DNA of 64,000 nucleotides from Janthinobacterium sp. 1_2014MBL_MicDiv (GCF_001865675.1 NZ_CP011319.1:5704001-5768000); one strand, 5' to 3'. Numbered from the stretch's first letter, positions 15,353 through 24,910 are shown. A program made the numbers and translations. The notes: generated by a model not told the origin, from the letters alone.

Positions 15353-16042
15353 TTACTTCAGGCCGGCGATGTAATCGGCAACGGCGGCGATCTCGTCGTC
15401 CGACATGCGGGCGGCGATAGTGTGCATTTCGGCGCTGTTTTTGCGGGCATCGGCCTTGGTGCTGCGGAACATGGTCAGCTGGGCCACCGTGTAATCCTGG
15501 TGTTGGCCGGCGATGCGCGGATACTGGACGGGAATGCCATTGCCCGTCGCGCCATGACAGCTGGCACAGGCGGCAACGTGCTTGGCAGCAATACCGCCGC
15601 GGTAGATTTTCTTGCCCAGGTCAATCGTATCCTTGTTCTTCGCGGCGCCCGGCTTGGAGACCTGCGCGCCCAGGTAGGCGGCGATATTCTTCTTGTCGGC
15701 GTCGCTGAGCATCTTCGCGTAGGTCGTCATCACGGGCTGGTTGCGCTGCGGCGTGGTGAAATCGACCAATTGCTTGTAAATGTAGTTTTCGTGCTGGCCG
15801 GCCAGCTTCGGATTGACGGCGATGGTCGAATTGCCGGCGGCGCCATGGCAGGAGACGCAGGCGGGCAAGCCGCGCGCCGCATCGCCATCGGCATACAGGG
15901 TGGCGCCCTTGGCGGGGTCTGCCTTGACGGCGACCGCTGGCGCGTGGGCCGGTTTCGGTTCTTCGACCGCGGAAGCAGTTGCCGATACAGCCAGCAAAGC
16001 GAGCAGCATGGATTGGACAAACGGTGAAAACGCACGATTCAT
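15353..16042 (-). CDS. Dihaem cytochrome c4
   Basis: This 229-residue periplasmic or membrane-attached electron carrier passes electrons to terminal oxidases. A signal peptide (residues 1-25, ending ATASA) precedes two c-type domains, each with a CxxCH haem site (CVSCH near residue 62, CASCH near 159) and a methionine-containing C-terminal helix (MTTYAKMLSDADKKNIAAYL and HTIAARMSDDEIAAVADYI). The twofold repeat is the hallmark of c4. It is adjacent to resB-ccsB, which would mature it, and divergent from engB. Confidence 0.93.
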   Translation of the reverse strand: MNRAFSPFVQSMLLALLAVSATASAVEEPKPAHAPAVAVKADPAKGATLYADGDAARGLPACVSCHGAAGNSTIAVNPKLAGQHENYIYKQLVDFTTPQRNQPVMTTYAKMLSDADKKNIAAYLGAQVSKPGAAKNKDTIDLGKKIYRGGIAAKHVAACASCHGATGNGIPVQYPRIAGQHQDYTVAQLTMFRSTKADARKNSAEMHTIAARMSDDEIAAVADYIAGLK

Positions 16043-16228
16043 TCAGGCACCCTGAGACAGTGAGAAATTAGTGGTGGACATTGCCGCGCCCTGGGGATTT
16101 TTGCTTTATTTTCAGGGCCGCAAGCCGCATCGCTGCTACGCCGGCAACAATAAACAACCCCTTATTGTACAATAGCTTCTTGGCGTTATCGCTCCCTTAT
16201 CGCTCCCTTTTGTTGCTTTACTACTCCC

Positions 16229-16972
16229 ATGTCAAAACTCTGGCAAGCCCGCTTCTTTACGACCGTCAACCAATTGCGTGACCTGCCCGATACCACGGTG
16301 CCGGAAATCGCTTTTGCCGGCCGCTCCAATGCCGGTAAATCGACCGCCATCAACATCTTGTGTAATCAGAAAGGCTTGGCGTTCGCCTCCAAGACACCTG
16401 GCCGTACCCAGCACATCAACTACTTCTCCATCGGCGGCGCCCACGTGGCGCAGCACCGCAAGGATGCCACCATCGTCGAAGAGATCGAATGCCTGCTGGT
16501 CGACTTGCCGGGCTACGGCTACGCGGAAGTATCGGGTTCGGCCAAGCTGCACTGGCAGCGTCTGCTGGGCGACTACGTGCAGCGCCGCGAACAATTGGCC
16601 GGCTTGATCCTGATCATGGATTCGCGCCGTCCGTTCACCGACCTGGACATCCAGATGCTGGAATGGTTCGCCCCGACGGGCAAGCCCATCCACTGCATCC
16701 TGACGAAAGTCGATAAGCTCAACCGCAATGAATCGGTCAACGCGCTGCGCCAGGCAAAAGCCAAGCTCGACAGCTATGTGGACGAAGACGGCATCGGCTT
16801 CCCGTTCACCGTGCAACTGTTCTCGGCCCTGAAGCGCGTCGGCATCGAAGAGGCCAACGACAAGATCATGGAACTGGCCGGCATCAGCGAAGACGGCGCG
16901 GCCCAGATGGTCGAGCTGATCGAGATGGAAGACGACGTGGAACCGGAAGCAGGCACAGACAAGCCCGCCTGA
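16229..16972 (+). CDS. engB: Ribosome biogenesis GTP-binding protein EngB (YihA/YsxC)
   Basis: This 247-residue GTPase is needed for late large-subunit assembly. Motifs in order are G1 GRSNAGKS (near residue 32), G2 TPGRTQ (near 57), G3 DLPGYGYAEV (near 92), G4 TKVDKLNR (near 155) and G5 FSALKRVG. The acidic C-terminal tail (MEDDVEPEAGTD) is longer than in E. coli. The divergent placement from a cytochrome c4 gene is common in proteobacteria. Confidence 0.96.
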   Translation: MSKLWQARFFTTVNQLRDLPDTTVPEIAFAGRSNAGKSTAINILCNQKGLAFASKTPGRTQHINYFSIGGAHVAQHRKDATIVEEIECLLVDLPGYGYAEVSGSAKLHWQRLLGDYVQRREQLAGLILIMDSRRPFTDLDIQMLEWFAPTGKPIHCILTKVDKLNRNESVNALRQAKAKLDSYVDEDGIGFPFTVQLFSALKRVGIEEANDKIMELAGISEDGAAQMVELIEMEDDVEPEAGTDKPA

Positions 16973-16990
16973 TTTTCTTCAGCGGCAAAC

Positions 16991-17025
16991 AAAAAGGCTG
17001 CCCGTTCGCACGGTGCAGCCTTTTT
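16991..17025 (+). terminator. Rho-independent terminator of engB
   Basis: AAAAAGGCTGC (16991) pairs with GCAGCCTTTTT (17015), with an inner CCG/CGG extension, and ends in six T residues. Confidence 0.88.
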
Positions 17026-17206
17026 TATTGCGGCGGCCCCTGGCGCCGCAGCAGGTCGCAATACAGGATCATGATTCCTGACTTCCATGACCGGCGCTCT
17101 GCGGCGTTACCCGCTGCTGGCAGTGCCCGCACTGCGTCGCAACGGGCGCCTTGCAGCGCATCCGGCTCTGCCATTAATAACTTCACAACAATTTCCCGCG
17201 ACCTAC

Positions 17207-18094
17207 TTAGCGGCGTCCCGGCCCTGGCCGCTTCTCGGAAAAGAACTCCTGGCGCAGGAACGCCATCAGCTCGGCCGTGTCTTCGACGCGGGCGCTGAGG
17301 TTGACGTTGCGTCCCAGGCGCCGCGATTCCCAGACGAAATCGCCCGGTTTTTCGGCACGGATCAGCTGGATCATCTTCTTGATGATGGCCGTTTCGATAT
17401 CGGGCTCATTGCCCAGCTCGACTTTTTCCTGCTTCAGCCAATTGCGCTTGAAGTTGCCATTCCAGCCCTTGAACTTGACTTCGGCACTGAACGAGGTCTG
17501 GTTGACGATGGAAAACACACCGCCCGAATCCTCGCGGTCGCTGCCGGAATTGCGCCCTTGCGCGCCGGCGATATTCGCCTTGGCCACGCGCATGGCGCGG
17601 TCGTTTTCGCTTTCCTCGGCCGGCGGCGTGGGATTCTGCGCTTCGCGCTGCTTGCGGCGCTGCTCGATCATCGAACTCATGTCTTCAGCCGGCGGTGGCG
17701 GCAACGGCACTTTCGACACCAGTGGCGGCGTATACGTTTCCAGCTTCGGCTTGTCGCGCGGCACGTCCTTCGTCACCACGCGCTTGCTCGGCGCCGGCGG
17801 TGGTTTCACCTTGGCAACCTTCGTATCCTTTGGCTTCGGCGTGGGTTTCGGCTGCGGCTTCGGTTGCGGCTTGTCCTTCAGCGGCGCGATGTAGACCATC
17901 GAGCTTTCCTTCTTCGGCGGCGGAATCTTCTCGATCTTGTCGCTATGAAACAAAACATAGGCGGCCAGCAGCACGTGCAGCAAGACGGACACACCCAGCG
18001 CAACCTTGCGCGTGGTGCTGGTCTTGGACCCGTAGGCCGGTGGTGGCTGGATCAATTGCCCGCAGGTGGGGCAATAATCGGAATCGGCAGCCAT
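17207..18094 (-). CDS. Unknown membrane-anchored protein with N-terminal CxxC knuckle and TonB-like Pro/Lys-rich stalk
   Basis: I do not recognise a named family. The N-terminus has one Cys pair (DYCPTCGQL, residues 6-14), half of a zinc ribbon. A single membrane segment follows (about 32-50, ALGVSVLLHVLLAAYVLF), then a TonB-like stalk rich in PKPQPKPTPKPK (about 75-105) and a proline patch PLPPPP. The C-terminal folded domain (~185-295) contains VKFKGWNGNFKRNWLKQEKV and ends with basic residues. The topology recalls TonB or a spore-cortex-like stalk protein, but the C-terminal domain does not look like TonB. ATG at 18094 has no clear ribosome binding site, so the start is uncertain. No operon partners. 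Upstream bases 17026-17206 hold nothing I recognise. Confidence 0.7.
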   Translation of the reverse strand: MAADSDYCPTCGQLIQPPPAYGSKTSTTRKVALGVSVLLHVLLAAYVLFHSDKIEKIPPPKKESSMVYIAPLKDKPQPKPQPKPTPKPKDTKVAKVKPPPAPSKRVVTKDVPRDKPKLETYTPPLVSKVPLPPPPAEDMSSMIEQRRKQREAQNPTPPAEESENDRAMRVAKANIAGAQGRNSGSDREDSGGVFSIVNQTSFSAEVKFKGWNGNFKRNWLKQEKVELGNEPDIETAIIKKMIQLIRAEKPGDFVWESRRLGRNVNLSARVEDTAELMAFLRQEFFSEKRPGPGRR

Positions 18095-18312
18095 CAGATG
18101 GGTCGTGTCATGCAAAATGAATCGTGCTTTCTGTGTAGCGAAGAAATAACATTACAGGGCAGCCATAGTGCCAGAGTCCCTTGCTTTTGGGAACACTTCC
18201 TCGGCCTTTCCAACCCGAAGCGTACAGGATAGCGACATTCCTTGCAGCGATGTCAGAGTACCCGAGCCTTCCCTTGACGGTTGTTACCGTATGTATCACC
18301 CCCCATACAAAA

Positions 18313-18346
18313 CCGGCGCCGCATTCACGCAGGAACGGGGCGCCGG
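18313..18346 (-). terminator. Terminator of the RND efflux operon
   Basis: CCGGCGCC and GGCGCCGG form an 8-base stem around an 18-base loop, followed on the minus strand by TTTTG. It lies about 20 bases beyond the permease stop. Confidence 0.65.
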
Positions 18347-18365
18347 TCGTCCACCATGCAGACGG

Positions 18366-21300
18366 TCAGACCTTGTTGTCGAGCGCAACCAGTTGTTCGT
18401 CCGTCAATGGTCCCGTGCCGCTGAACTTGTCCAGGAACAGATAGATGACGGGCGTGATGAACAGGGTAATGACTTGCGAGAAGATCAAGCCGCCCACCAC
18501 GGCCAAGCCCAGGGGCTGGCGCAGTTCGGCGCCCGCGCCCAGGCCCAGGGCGATCGGCAAGGCGCCCATCAGGGCCGCCGCCGTGGTCATCATGATGGGA
18601 CGGAAACGCAGGATGCACGCCTGGCGGATGGCTTCGGGCGGGCTCATGCCTTCATTGCGCTGCGCGTGCAGGGCAAAGTCGATCATCATGATGGCGTTTT
18701 TCTTGACGATACCGATCAGCATCAAAATGCCGATGATGGCGATCATGGTCAGGTCCATGCCGAACAGGCGCAGGGTCAGCAATGCCCCCACGGCGGCCGA
18801 CGGCAGGCCGGCCAGGATGGTCAGCGGGTGGATATAGCTTTCGTACAAGACGCCGAGCAGCACATAGATCACGGCCAGCGCAGCGATGATGAGGATGATC
18901 TGGCTCGATTGCGAACTCTGGAAGACGGCCGCGTCGCCGCCGTAGCGCGTGATGATGGAGGCCGGCAAGTTCATGTCCTTGGCCATCGCGTCGATCTTGC
19001 CCGTGGCGACGCCCAGCGGCACGTCCGGCGCCAGGTTGAAGGCCAGCGTGACGGCCTGCAGCTGCCCCTGGTGATTCACGGAAGTGGGGCCGATCGTGCG
19101 TTCCACACGAGCAATACTGGACAATTTGATCAGTTCGCCCGACTTGCTGCGCACGGATACGCGCGTCAGCGCATCGTCATACTGGCGGTCCGGCGTGGCC
19201 GCTTCCAGGATCACGTAATAGCTGGCCGCCGACGAATAGATGGTCGATACTTGCCGCTCGCCAAACGCGCTGTACAGGGCCGTGCGGATGTCGGACATCT
19301 GCACACCGAGCAGATTGGCCTTGTCGCGGTCGATTTTCAGCGACGCCTGCAAGCCCTTGATCTGCGAGTCGCTGGTGACGTCGCGGAAGGCCGGATCGGT
19401 ACGCATGCCAGCAATAAACTTTTCCGCCCAGTCATTCAAGGCGTCGGGACTAACGCTTTGCAAGGTGTACTGGTAGCGGCTCTTGCTCTGGCGCCCGCCC
19501 AGCTGCAAGTTCTGCACGGGACGGAAATACACGGCCATGCCGGGCACGGCGCTCGTCGCGCGACGCAGGTTTTCCAGCACCACCGGCATTTTCGGCCGCT
19601 CGCTGCGCGGTTTCAAGACCATGAACATGCGGCCCGTATTGCCGCCGCCGACGAACGAGGTCACGTCCTGCACGCTGGGATCGGCGCGGATCACGTCGGC
19701 GATGCGGTTCTGCAAGGTCTGCAAGGCTTCCGAGGAAATATCTTCCGACGCTTCCGTGTTGACCTGGATCTGGCCCAGGTCTTCCTCGGGGAAGAAGCCT
19801 TTCGGGATGGTGCTGTAGAGGATTACCGTCAGCGCGAACGTGACCACGGCAATGCCCAACACCACATTGCGGTGCGCCAAAGCCTTGTCGAGCATAAACA
19901 CGTAGCCATTGCGCAGGCGCGTAAAACCCGCCTCGAAATGGCGGCCGATGAAGCTTTTTTCACCGTGGCTCGGGTCGCTGTCATTGTGCTCGCGCGAATC
20001 GGCGGGCAAGAAGCGGCTGGCCAGCATCGGTACCAGGGTCAGCGAAACGATGGCCGAGACCAGCACGGCCAGCGAGACGACGACGGCGAATTCATGGAAC
20101 AGCAAGCCGATCACGCCCGGCATGAAGAAGATGGGGATGAACACGGCCACCAGCGAGACGGAGATCGAGATGATGGTAAAGCCCATCTCTTTCGCCCCTT
20201 CCAGGGCCGCGCGAATCGGTTTCTTGCCCATTTCAATATGGCGCACGATGTTTTCCAGCACCACGATGGCATCGTCGACCACCAGGCCGACGGCCAGGGT
20301 GATGCCCAGCAGCGAAACGTTGTCGAGGCTATAGCCGAGCCAGTACAGCAGGGCCAGCGCGCCGAGCAGGGAAATCGGCATGGTGACGGCGGGAATGAAG
20401 GTGGCCGCCGCGCGGTGCAGGAACAGGAAGATCACCAGCACCACCAGCACCACCGTCAGGGCCAGGGTCAGGTTGACGTCGTGGATGGCTTCGCGGATCG
20501 ACAGCGAACGGTCGTTGACCAGGCTGATCTGTATCGACTGCGGCAATTGCTCCCGGAAACCCGGCAGCAGGCGGCGCACGCCATCGACCACTTGCACGGT
20601 GTTGGCGTCCGGTTGGCGCTGCACCATCAGGCTGATCGAGCGCTCGCCATTGAAACTGCCGGCCGCCTTAATCGATTGGAAACTGTCCTCCACCTCGGCC
20701 ACGTCCTTCAGGCGCACGGGCTGGCCGTTGCGGCTGGCGACGATCAGTTCGGCAAAGTCGGCCGCCTTCATCATTTGCGGATTGCCCTGGATGGTCAGGG
20801 TCTGGCTCGGACCGTCGAGGATGCCCAGCGGCGAATTCGTGTTCGACGTGCGCAGCGCCGTGGCCAGCTCGTCCATCGTCAGATTGCGCGCATTCATCAG
20901 ATCGGCACGGGCGCGCACGCGCACGGCAAAGCGTTTCTGCCCATTCACGATGACCTGGGCCACGCCGGGCAGTGTCGACAGGCTAGGCGCGATCAGGTTT
21001 TCCGCGTAATCATTGAGATCCGACAAGTTCAGCGATGGCGACGTCAGCTGGATGAACAGCACGGGCGCGTCGGCCGGGTTGACCTTGCGGTAGGACGGCA
21101 AGTCCGTCATTTCCGTCGGCAACTGGCGCTGCGCGCGCAGCAGGGCCGCCTGCACGTCGACGGCCGCCTCGTTGACATTGATGCTGGCGTCAAACTCCAG
21201 GGTCAGCGAGGTATTGCCCAGCGTACTCGTGGACGTGATCAGGCTCAGGCCGGAAATCGTGGAAAACTGCTTTTCCAGCGGCAAGGCCACCGAGGACGCC

Positions 21301-21476
21301 ATGGTTTCCGGGCTGGCGCCGGCCAGGTCGGCGCTGACGTTGATGACCGGCGTGTTGTAGCTTGGCAAGGCCGCCACGGGAATTTGCAGATAGGCCAGCA
21401 CGCCGGCCAGGATGATGCTCAGGGACAGCAGCACCACCATGACGGGGCGCCGGATGCTCAGTTCGGACAGGTTCAT
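18366..21476 (-). CDS. RND-family efflux pump inner-membrane permease (AcrB/MdtB-like)
   Basis: This 1036-residue proton-driven multidrug exporter has the RND topology: N-terminal helix (SIRRPVMVVLLSLSIILAGV), a first large periplasmic loop, TM2-7 with the proton-relay GLVVDDAIVVLENI motif near residue 400, a second large loop, and TM8-12 (GILMLIGIVKKNAIMMIDFA near 930). It begins 4 bases inside the upstream adaptor gene (ATGA coupling). No outer-membrane factor is encoded here, so an unlinked TolC-like channel is presumed. Substrates cannot be read from sequence. Confidence 0.93.
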   Translation of the reverse strand: MNLSELSIRRPVMVVLLSLSIILAGVLAYLQIPVAALPSYNTPVINVSADLAGASPETMASSVALPLEKQFSTISGLSLITSTSTLGNTSLTLEFDASINVNEAAVDVQAALLRAQRQLPTEMTDLPSYRKVNPADAPVLFIQLTSPSLNLSDLNDYAENLIAPSLSTLPGVAQVIVNGQKRFAVRVRARADLMNARNLTMDELATALRTSNTNSPLGILDGPSQTLTIQGNPQMMKAADFAELIVASRNGQPVRLKDVAEVEDSFQSIKAAGSFNGERSISLMVQRQPDANTVQVVDGVRRLLPGFREQLPQSIQISLVNDRSLSIREAIHDVNLTLALTVVLVVLVIFLFLHRAAATFIPAVTMPISLLGALALLYWLGYSLDNVSLLGITLAVGLVVDDAIVVLENIVRHIEMGKKPIRAALEGAKEMGFTIISISVSLVAVFIPIFFMPGVIGLLFHEFAVVVSLAVLVSAIVSLTLVPMLASRFLPADSREHNDSDPSHGEKSFIGRHFEAGFTRLRNGYVFMLDKALAHRNVVLGIAVVTFALTVILYSTIPKGFFPEEDLGQIQVNTEASEDISSEALQTLQNRIADVIRADPSVQDVTSFVGGGNTGRMFMVLKPRSERPKMPVVLENLRRATSAVPGMAVYFRPVQNLQLGGRQSKSRYQYTLQSVSPDALNDWAEKFIAGMRTDPAFRDVTSDSQIKGLQASLKIDRDKANLLGVQMSDIRTALYSAFGERQVSTIYSSAASYYVILEAATPDRQYDDALTRVSVRSKSGELIKLSSIARVERTIGPTSVNHQGQLQAVTLAFNLAPDVPLGVATGKIDAMAKDMNLPASIITRYGGDAAVFQSSQSSQIILIIAALAVIYVLLGVLYESYIHPLTILAGLPSAAVGALLTLRLFGMDLTMIAIIGILMLIGIVKKNAIMMIDFALHAQRNEGMSPPEAIRQACILRFRPIMMTTAAALMGALPIALGLGAGAELRQPLGLAVVGGLIFSQVITLFITPVIYLFLDKFSGTGPLTDEQLVALDNKV

Positions 21477-22648
21477 GCTGGCTTGCCCTGCGGTGCGGCG
21501 GCGCCATCGGCAGCCTTGTGTTTTTCCGCCAGGCGCACCTTGCTGCCCGGACGCAGATTCTGCTTGCCATCGACGATGACGTGTTCATCGCCTTGCAAGC
21601 CCGTGACGACGGCATTCGGCCCAAACGCATACACGCGGGCAATCTTGCGCATCCTGGCCGTGTTATCCGCTTCCATCGAGTACACGAAGATGCCCGTGGT
21701 ATTGGTGATGATGGCGTTTTGCGGAATCACCAGCGCATCCTTGAGCGTGCGCACGGTCAGCTGCGTATTCACGTACTGGCCCGGCCACAGGTCGGTGCCG
21801 CCATTGTTGAAGCGGGCCTTGACCTTGATCACCCCCGTCGAGGCATCGACGGCATTGTCGATGAAGCTCAGCTTGCCTTCGAGCTGCTTGCCGCCCGCAT
21901 CCGACAGCAGCGCCGTGACGGGCACCTCGCCCGCCTTTTGCGCCGCCAGCAAGCCTGACAGGCTGCTTTCAGGCAAGGTGAACGCCACATCGATGGGATC
22001 GAGCTGGGTAATGCTGGTCAGGGACGTGGTCGGCTGCACGAGGCTGCCGGCGTAGACATTGATGGCGCCCACGCGGCCACCCTGCGGCGCGCGCAGGACC
22101 GTGTAGCTGGAATCGACCTGGGCCGCGCGCAGGGCGGCCTGGTCGGCGGCCAGCAAGGCGCGTGCAGCGTCGAGCTGGCTTTGCAGGGTGTCGACGGCGC
22201 CCTGGGCGATGAAATTCTTGCTCAGCAAATCCTGGTTGCGCTTGAGCTGGCGTTCAAGATCGGCCACCGAGGCGCGGTCGCGCAACACTTGCGCCTGCGC
22301 CTTGTCGACATTCGCGTGTTCGCTGCGCGCATCCAGCGTAAACATCAGCTCGCCCTGCTTGACGAACTGGCCTTCGCGGATATGTACCTTGGTGATCGTG
22401 CTGGTCGTCTGCGGATGCAGGTCGACGCTGCTGATCGGCATCACGCTGCCATTCGCCTGCAACAGCATCGGCACGTCCTGGCGCACGGGCAACACCACGC
22501 TGACCGTGGTCGGCGCCTGCGCCCCGCCCTTGCCTGCCTTGCCCTCCTGGCCGCCGGCCGTACCAGCGGACTGATGATTGAAATACCAGATGCCGCCACC
22601 GATACACAGGGCCGCACCCACGAGGATTGCCAGGCTAGTCTTTTTCAT
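21473..22648 (-). CDS. RND efflux periplasmic adaptor (membrane fusion protein)
   Basis: This 391-residue protein bridges the permease and the outer-membrane channel. An N-terminal membrane or signal segment (SLAILVGAALCIGGGIWYF) is followed by a lipoyl half (SVDLHPQTTSTITKVHIREG), an alpha-hairpin (about 105-180), the second lipoyl half (YTVLRAPQGGRVGAINVYAG), a beta-barrel and the membrane-proximal domain (IPQNAIITNTTGIFVYSM). There is no lipobox. It lies 88 bases after the sensor kinase gene, so RR-HK-adaptor-permease is probably one operon. Confidence 0.92.
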   Translation of the reverse strand: MKKTSLAILVGAALCIGGGIWYFNHQSAGTAGGQEGKAGKGGAQAPTTVSVVLPVRQDVPMLLQANGSVMPISSVDLHPQTTSTITKVHIREGQFVKQGELMFTLDARSEHANVDKAQAQVLRDRASVADLERQLKRNQDLLSKNFIAQGAVDTLQSQLDAARALLAADQAALRAAQVDSSYTVLRAPQGGRVGAINVYAGSLVQPTTSLTSITQLDPIDVAFTLPESSLSGLLAAQKAGEVPVTALLSDAGGKQLEGKLSFIDNAVDASTGVIKVKARFNNGGTDLWPGQYVNTQLTVRTLKDALVIPQNAIITNTTGIFVYSMEADNTARMRKIARVYAFGPNAVVTGLQGDEHVIVDGKQNLRPGSKVRLAEKHKAADGAAAPQGKPA

Positions 22649-22736
22649 TGTTCTGTCACGCTGTCGCAGCGCAGGGCTGCAGGTTGAATGTAGTTACCAA
22701 GGAGGCATAACGCGCAATATTGTCGCATGGAAACGC

Positions 22737-24095
22737 TCACTTTCCTGCGTAATACTCTGGCACGATGAGGGTGACTTCCAGTCCACCGTCGACGTGATTG
22801 GCCAGCAAGACCGTGGCGCCATGCTGCTCGGCGATATTGCGGGCGATGGTCAGGCCGAGGCCCGTGCCGCCCGATTCGCGCGAGCGCGACGTCTCGATGC
22901 GGTAGAACGGCTCGAACACCTTCGCCAGTTGATCTGGCGCAATACCGGGTCCGCCATCGCGGATGCGGATGCGCGCCGCGCCCGCGATGCGCTCGACCGT
23001 CACCTGCGCATGCTGGCCATATTTGACGGCATTGTCGATCAGGTTGACCAGGCAGCGCCGCATGGCGATCGGGCGCGCCATCAGGGCCATGCCCGCATGG
23101 CCGCCGAGCGTCACTTTCTGGCCCGCATCGGCAGCGTCGGAACACACGCTGTCGAGCAGGGAATCGAGATCGAGCGCCTGCATGGCTTCCGTGCTATCCA
23201 TCGAGCGGGCCAGGTCCAGCCCCTCCTTGACCATGCTCTGCATGGCGGACAGGTCGCCCACGAGGCGGTCATACAATTCCGTATCGGCCACTTTTTCCAA
23301 CCGCAAGCGCAAGCGCGTCAGCGGCGTCTGCAAATCGTGGGTGATGGCGGCCAGCATTTGTGTACGCTGGGAAATATGCTGGCGGATGCGCGCCTGCATG
23401 GCATTGAAGGCGGCGCTGGCCTGGCGGATCTCGCTGGCGCCCGACAGGGTCAGCGGCGGATGGTTGATGTCGTTGCCCAGGTCTTTCGCCGCCTGCGCCA
23501 GCTGTTTCAGCGGACGCATGGTCATGCGCGTGACCAGGTAGGCGAGGATGGCAATGCTGATCAGGAAAGGCAGCAAGGTGACCCAGTCGCTATGCTCGCC
23601 AAACGGCGGTTGCTGGCGCGGCGGCAAGACCATCAGGCGCAGCACATGGCCATCCTGCATGCGCACATCGAGGTTTTCGCACGTGCCGCCCCACGGCTTG
23701 GGACCAAACAGGCCCGGCGACTGGCGCGGCTGGATGCAGGCGGCCGGGCGCTCGGCCACCGCCGTGACCCTGAAGCCTTCGCCCAGCTTCGCTTGCAGGG
23801 CGGTGGAAAACTCCGTCGGCTTGCCTGGCGCATGCTCGACATCGGGACGCAGCTCTAGGCGCACGCTGCCCTTGTTGGCCACTTTCAGGTACGCGGCGCG
23901 CGACGCCAGCGGCACCACGTCGGCCGCCATCACCAGTTGCTCGGCCCGTTCGACGGCATGGTAATCGCGGTATTGCTCGAGAGCTCGCTGGCGTTCGCCC
24001 ACGGCCAGCCATTGCGTCAGGGCAGCCGAAGCCACCACGCCAAACAGCAACACCATGAAGACGCGGCCCGTCATCGAACCAAGGAAGGCCCTCAC
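22737..24095 (-). CDS. Sensor histidine kinase linked to the RND pump
   Basis: This 452-residue membrane kinase has TM1 at about residues 11-30, a periplasmic domain of ~140 residues containing two cysteines (Cys120 and Cys139, perhaps a disulfide) and TM2 at about 172-190. It continues with a HAMP linker (MTMRPLKQLAQAAKDLG), H-box ITHDLQTPLTRLR (phosphorylated His253) and ATPase boxes N (NLIDNAVKYG), G1 (RDGGPGIAP) and G2 (GTGLGLTIA). The start is GTG, overlapping the regulator stop (GTGA). It should control the RND genes downstream and perhaps the divergent Spy-like gene. Confidence 0.93.
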   Translation of the reverse strand: MRAFLGSMTGRVFMVLLFGVVASAALTQWLAVGERQRALEQYRDYHAVERAEQLVMAADVVPLASRAAYLKVANKGSVRLELRPDVEHAPGKPTEFSTALQAKLGEGFRVTAVAERPAACIQPRQSPGLFGPKPWGGTCENLDVRMQDGHVLRLMVLPPRQQPPFGEHSDWVTLLPFLISIAILAYLVTRMTMRPLKQLAQAAKDLGNDINHPPLTLSGASEIRQASAAFNAMQARIRQHISQRTQMLAAITHDLQTPLTRLRLRLEKVADTELYDRLVGDLSAMQSMVKEGLDLARSMDSTEAMQALDLDSLLDSVCSDAADAGQKVTLGGHAGMALMARPIAMRRCLVNLIDNAVKYGQHAQVTVERIAGAARIRIRDGGPGIAPDQLAKVFEPFYRIETSRSRESGGTGLGLTIARNIAEQHGATVLLANHVDGGLEVTLIVPEYYAGK

Positions 24096-24820
24096 GCGTG
24101 CGGCTCCACATTGACCTGGCCGGCCAGCACATAGCCGCCGTTGCGCACGGTCTTGATGATCTGCGGCAAGCGGGCGTCTTCGCCAAGCTTTTGCCGCAAG
24201 CGGCTGATCTGGATATCGATCGAGCGGTCGAACGGGTCGGCGTCGCGGCCCTGGGTCAGGTTCAGCAGCTGGTCGCGGTTCAGCACGCGGTTCGGATGCT
24301 CGAGGAACACGCGCAGCAAGCGGAATTCCGCGCCCGACAGCATGATCACCAGGCCGCTGGGATTGAGCAGGTGGCGCGCCGTCAAGTCCAGGGTCCAGCC
24401 CGAGAAACGGATTTGCTGCGCCTTGTCCGACGGCACGTTCGATGGCATCGCATGGCTACGGCGCAGCACGCTGCGTATGCGCGCCAGCAATTCGCGCGGC
24501 TCGAACGGCTTTGGCAGGTAATCATCGGCGCCCATCTCCAGGCCCAGGATGCGGTCCAGCGGTTCGTTGCGCGCCGTCAACATGATCACCGGCACCGTCG
24601 ATTGCGCGCGCAATTTGCGGCACAGGGTCAGGCCGTCGTCGCCGGGCAGGTTCAAGTCGAGCACGATCAAATCGGGCCGTGTTTCATCGAGGATCTTCCA
24701 CATGGCCGTGCCATCGGCCGCGCCCAGGGTGCGGTAGGCGTTCGTTTCCAGGTAATCCGCCAGCAAGCTGCGGATATCGCGGTCATCGTCGACGATGAGA
24801 ATTGTAGAAGTGGGTTCCAT
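24092..24820 (-). CDS. OmpR-family response regulator
   Basis: This 242-residue transcription regulator has a receiver domain with acidic pocket DDD (residues 11-13), phosphoacceptor Asp55 in LIVLDLNLPG and Lys in YLPKPFEPREL. It is followed by a winged-helix DNA-binding domain (LLRVFLEHPNRVLNRDQLL and RSIDIQISRLRQKLGEDA). ATG at 24820 is chosen because the receiver fold begins there; longer in-frame starts add unrelated sequence. It is the first gene of the RR-HK-RND operon and is divergent from the Spy-like gene. Confidence 0.93.
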   Translation of the reverse strand: MEPTSTILIVDDDRDIRSLLADYLETNAYRTLGAADGTAMWKILDETRPDLIVLDLNLPGDDGLTLCRKLRAQSTVPVIMLTARNEPLDRILGLEMGADDYLPKPFEPRELLARIRSVLRRSHAMPSNVPSDKAQQIRFSGWTLDLTARHLLNPSGLVIMLSGAEFRLLRVFLEHPNRVLNRDQLLNLTQGRDADPFDRSIDIQISRLRQKLGEDARLPQIIKTVRNGGYVLAGQVNVEPHA

Positions 24821-24861
24821 GGTACGAATTATCCCCACTTCGCCCTGGCTTGCACAGCGCA

Positions 24862-24910
24862 TTTGTATCGTCTTGTATATAGCAGACCCGAAGAAACATA
24901 TAGATACAAA
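24862..24910. promoter_or_regulatory. Candidate OmpR-type operator in the divergent RR/Spy-like intergenic region
   Basis: TTGTAT occurs twice in direct repeat exactly 10 bases apart (24863 and 24873), the spacing typical of OmpR-family dimer sites. A reversed copy, GATACAAA, lies at 24903-24910 and pairs with TTTGTATC at 24862-24869. The site sits in the 188-base region between the regulator and the Spy-like gene and could control both. Binding is inferred. Confidence 0.45.

Noticed and set aside
18168..22055. A 1295-codon plus-strand open frame opposite the RND genes
   Set aside because: It is the complement of clear RND permease and adaptor genes; its translation is His/Arg/Gln-rich without domains, the usual artefact in GC-rich DNA.
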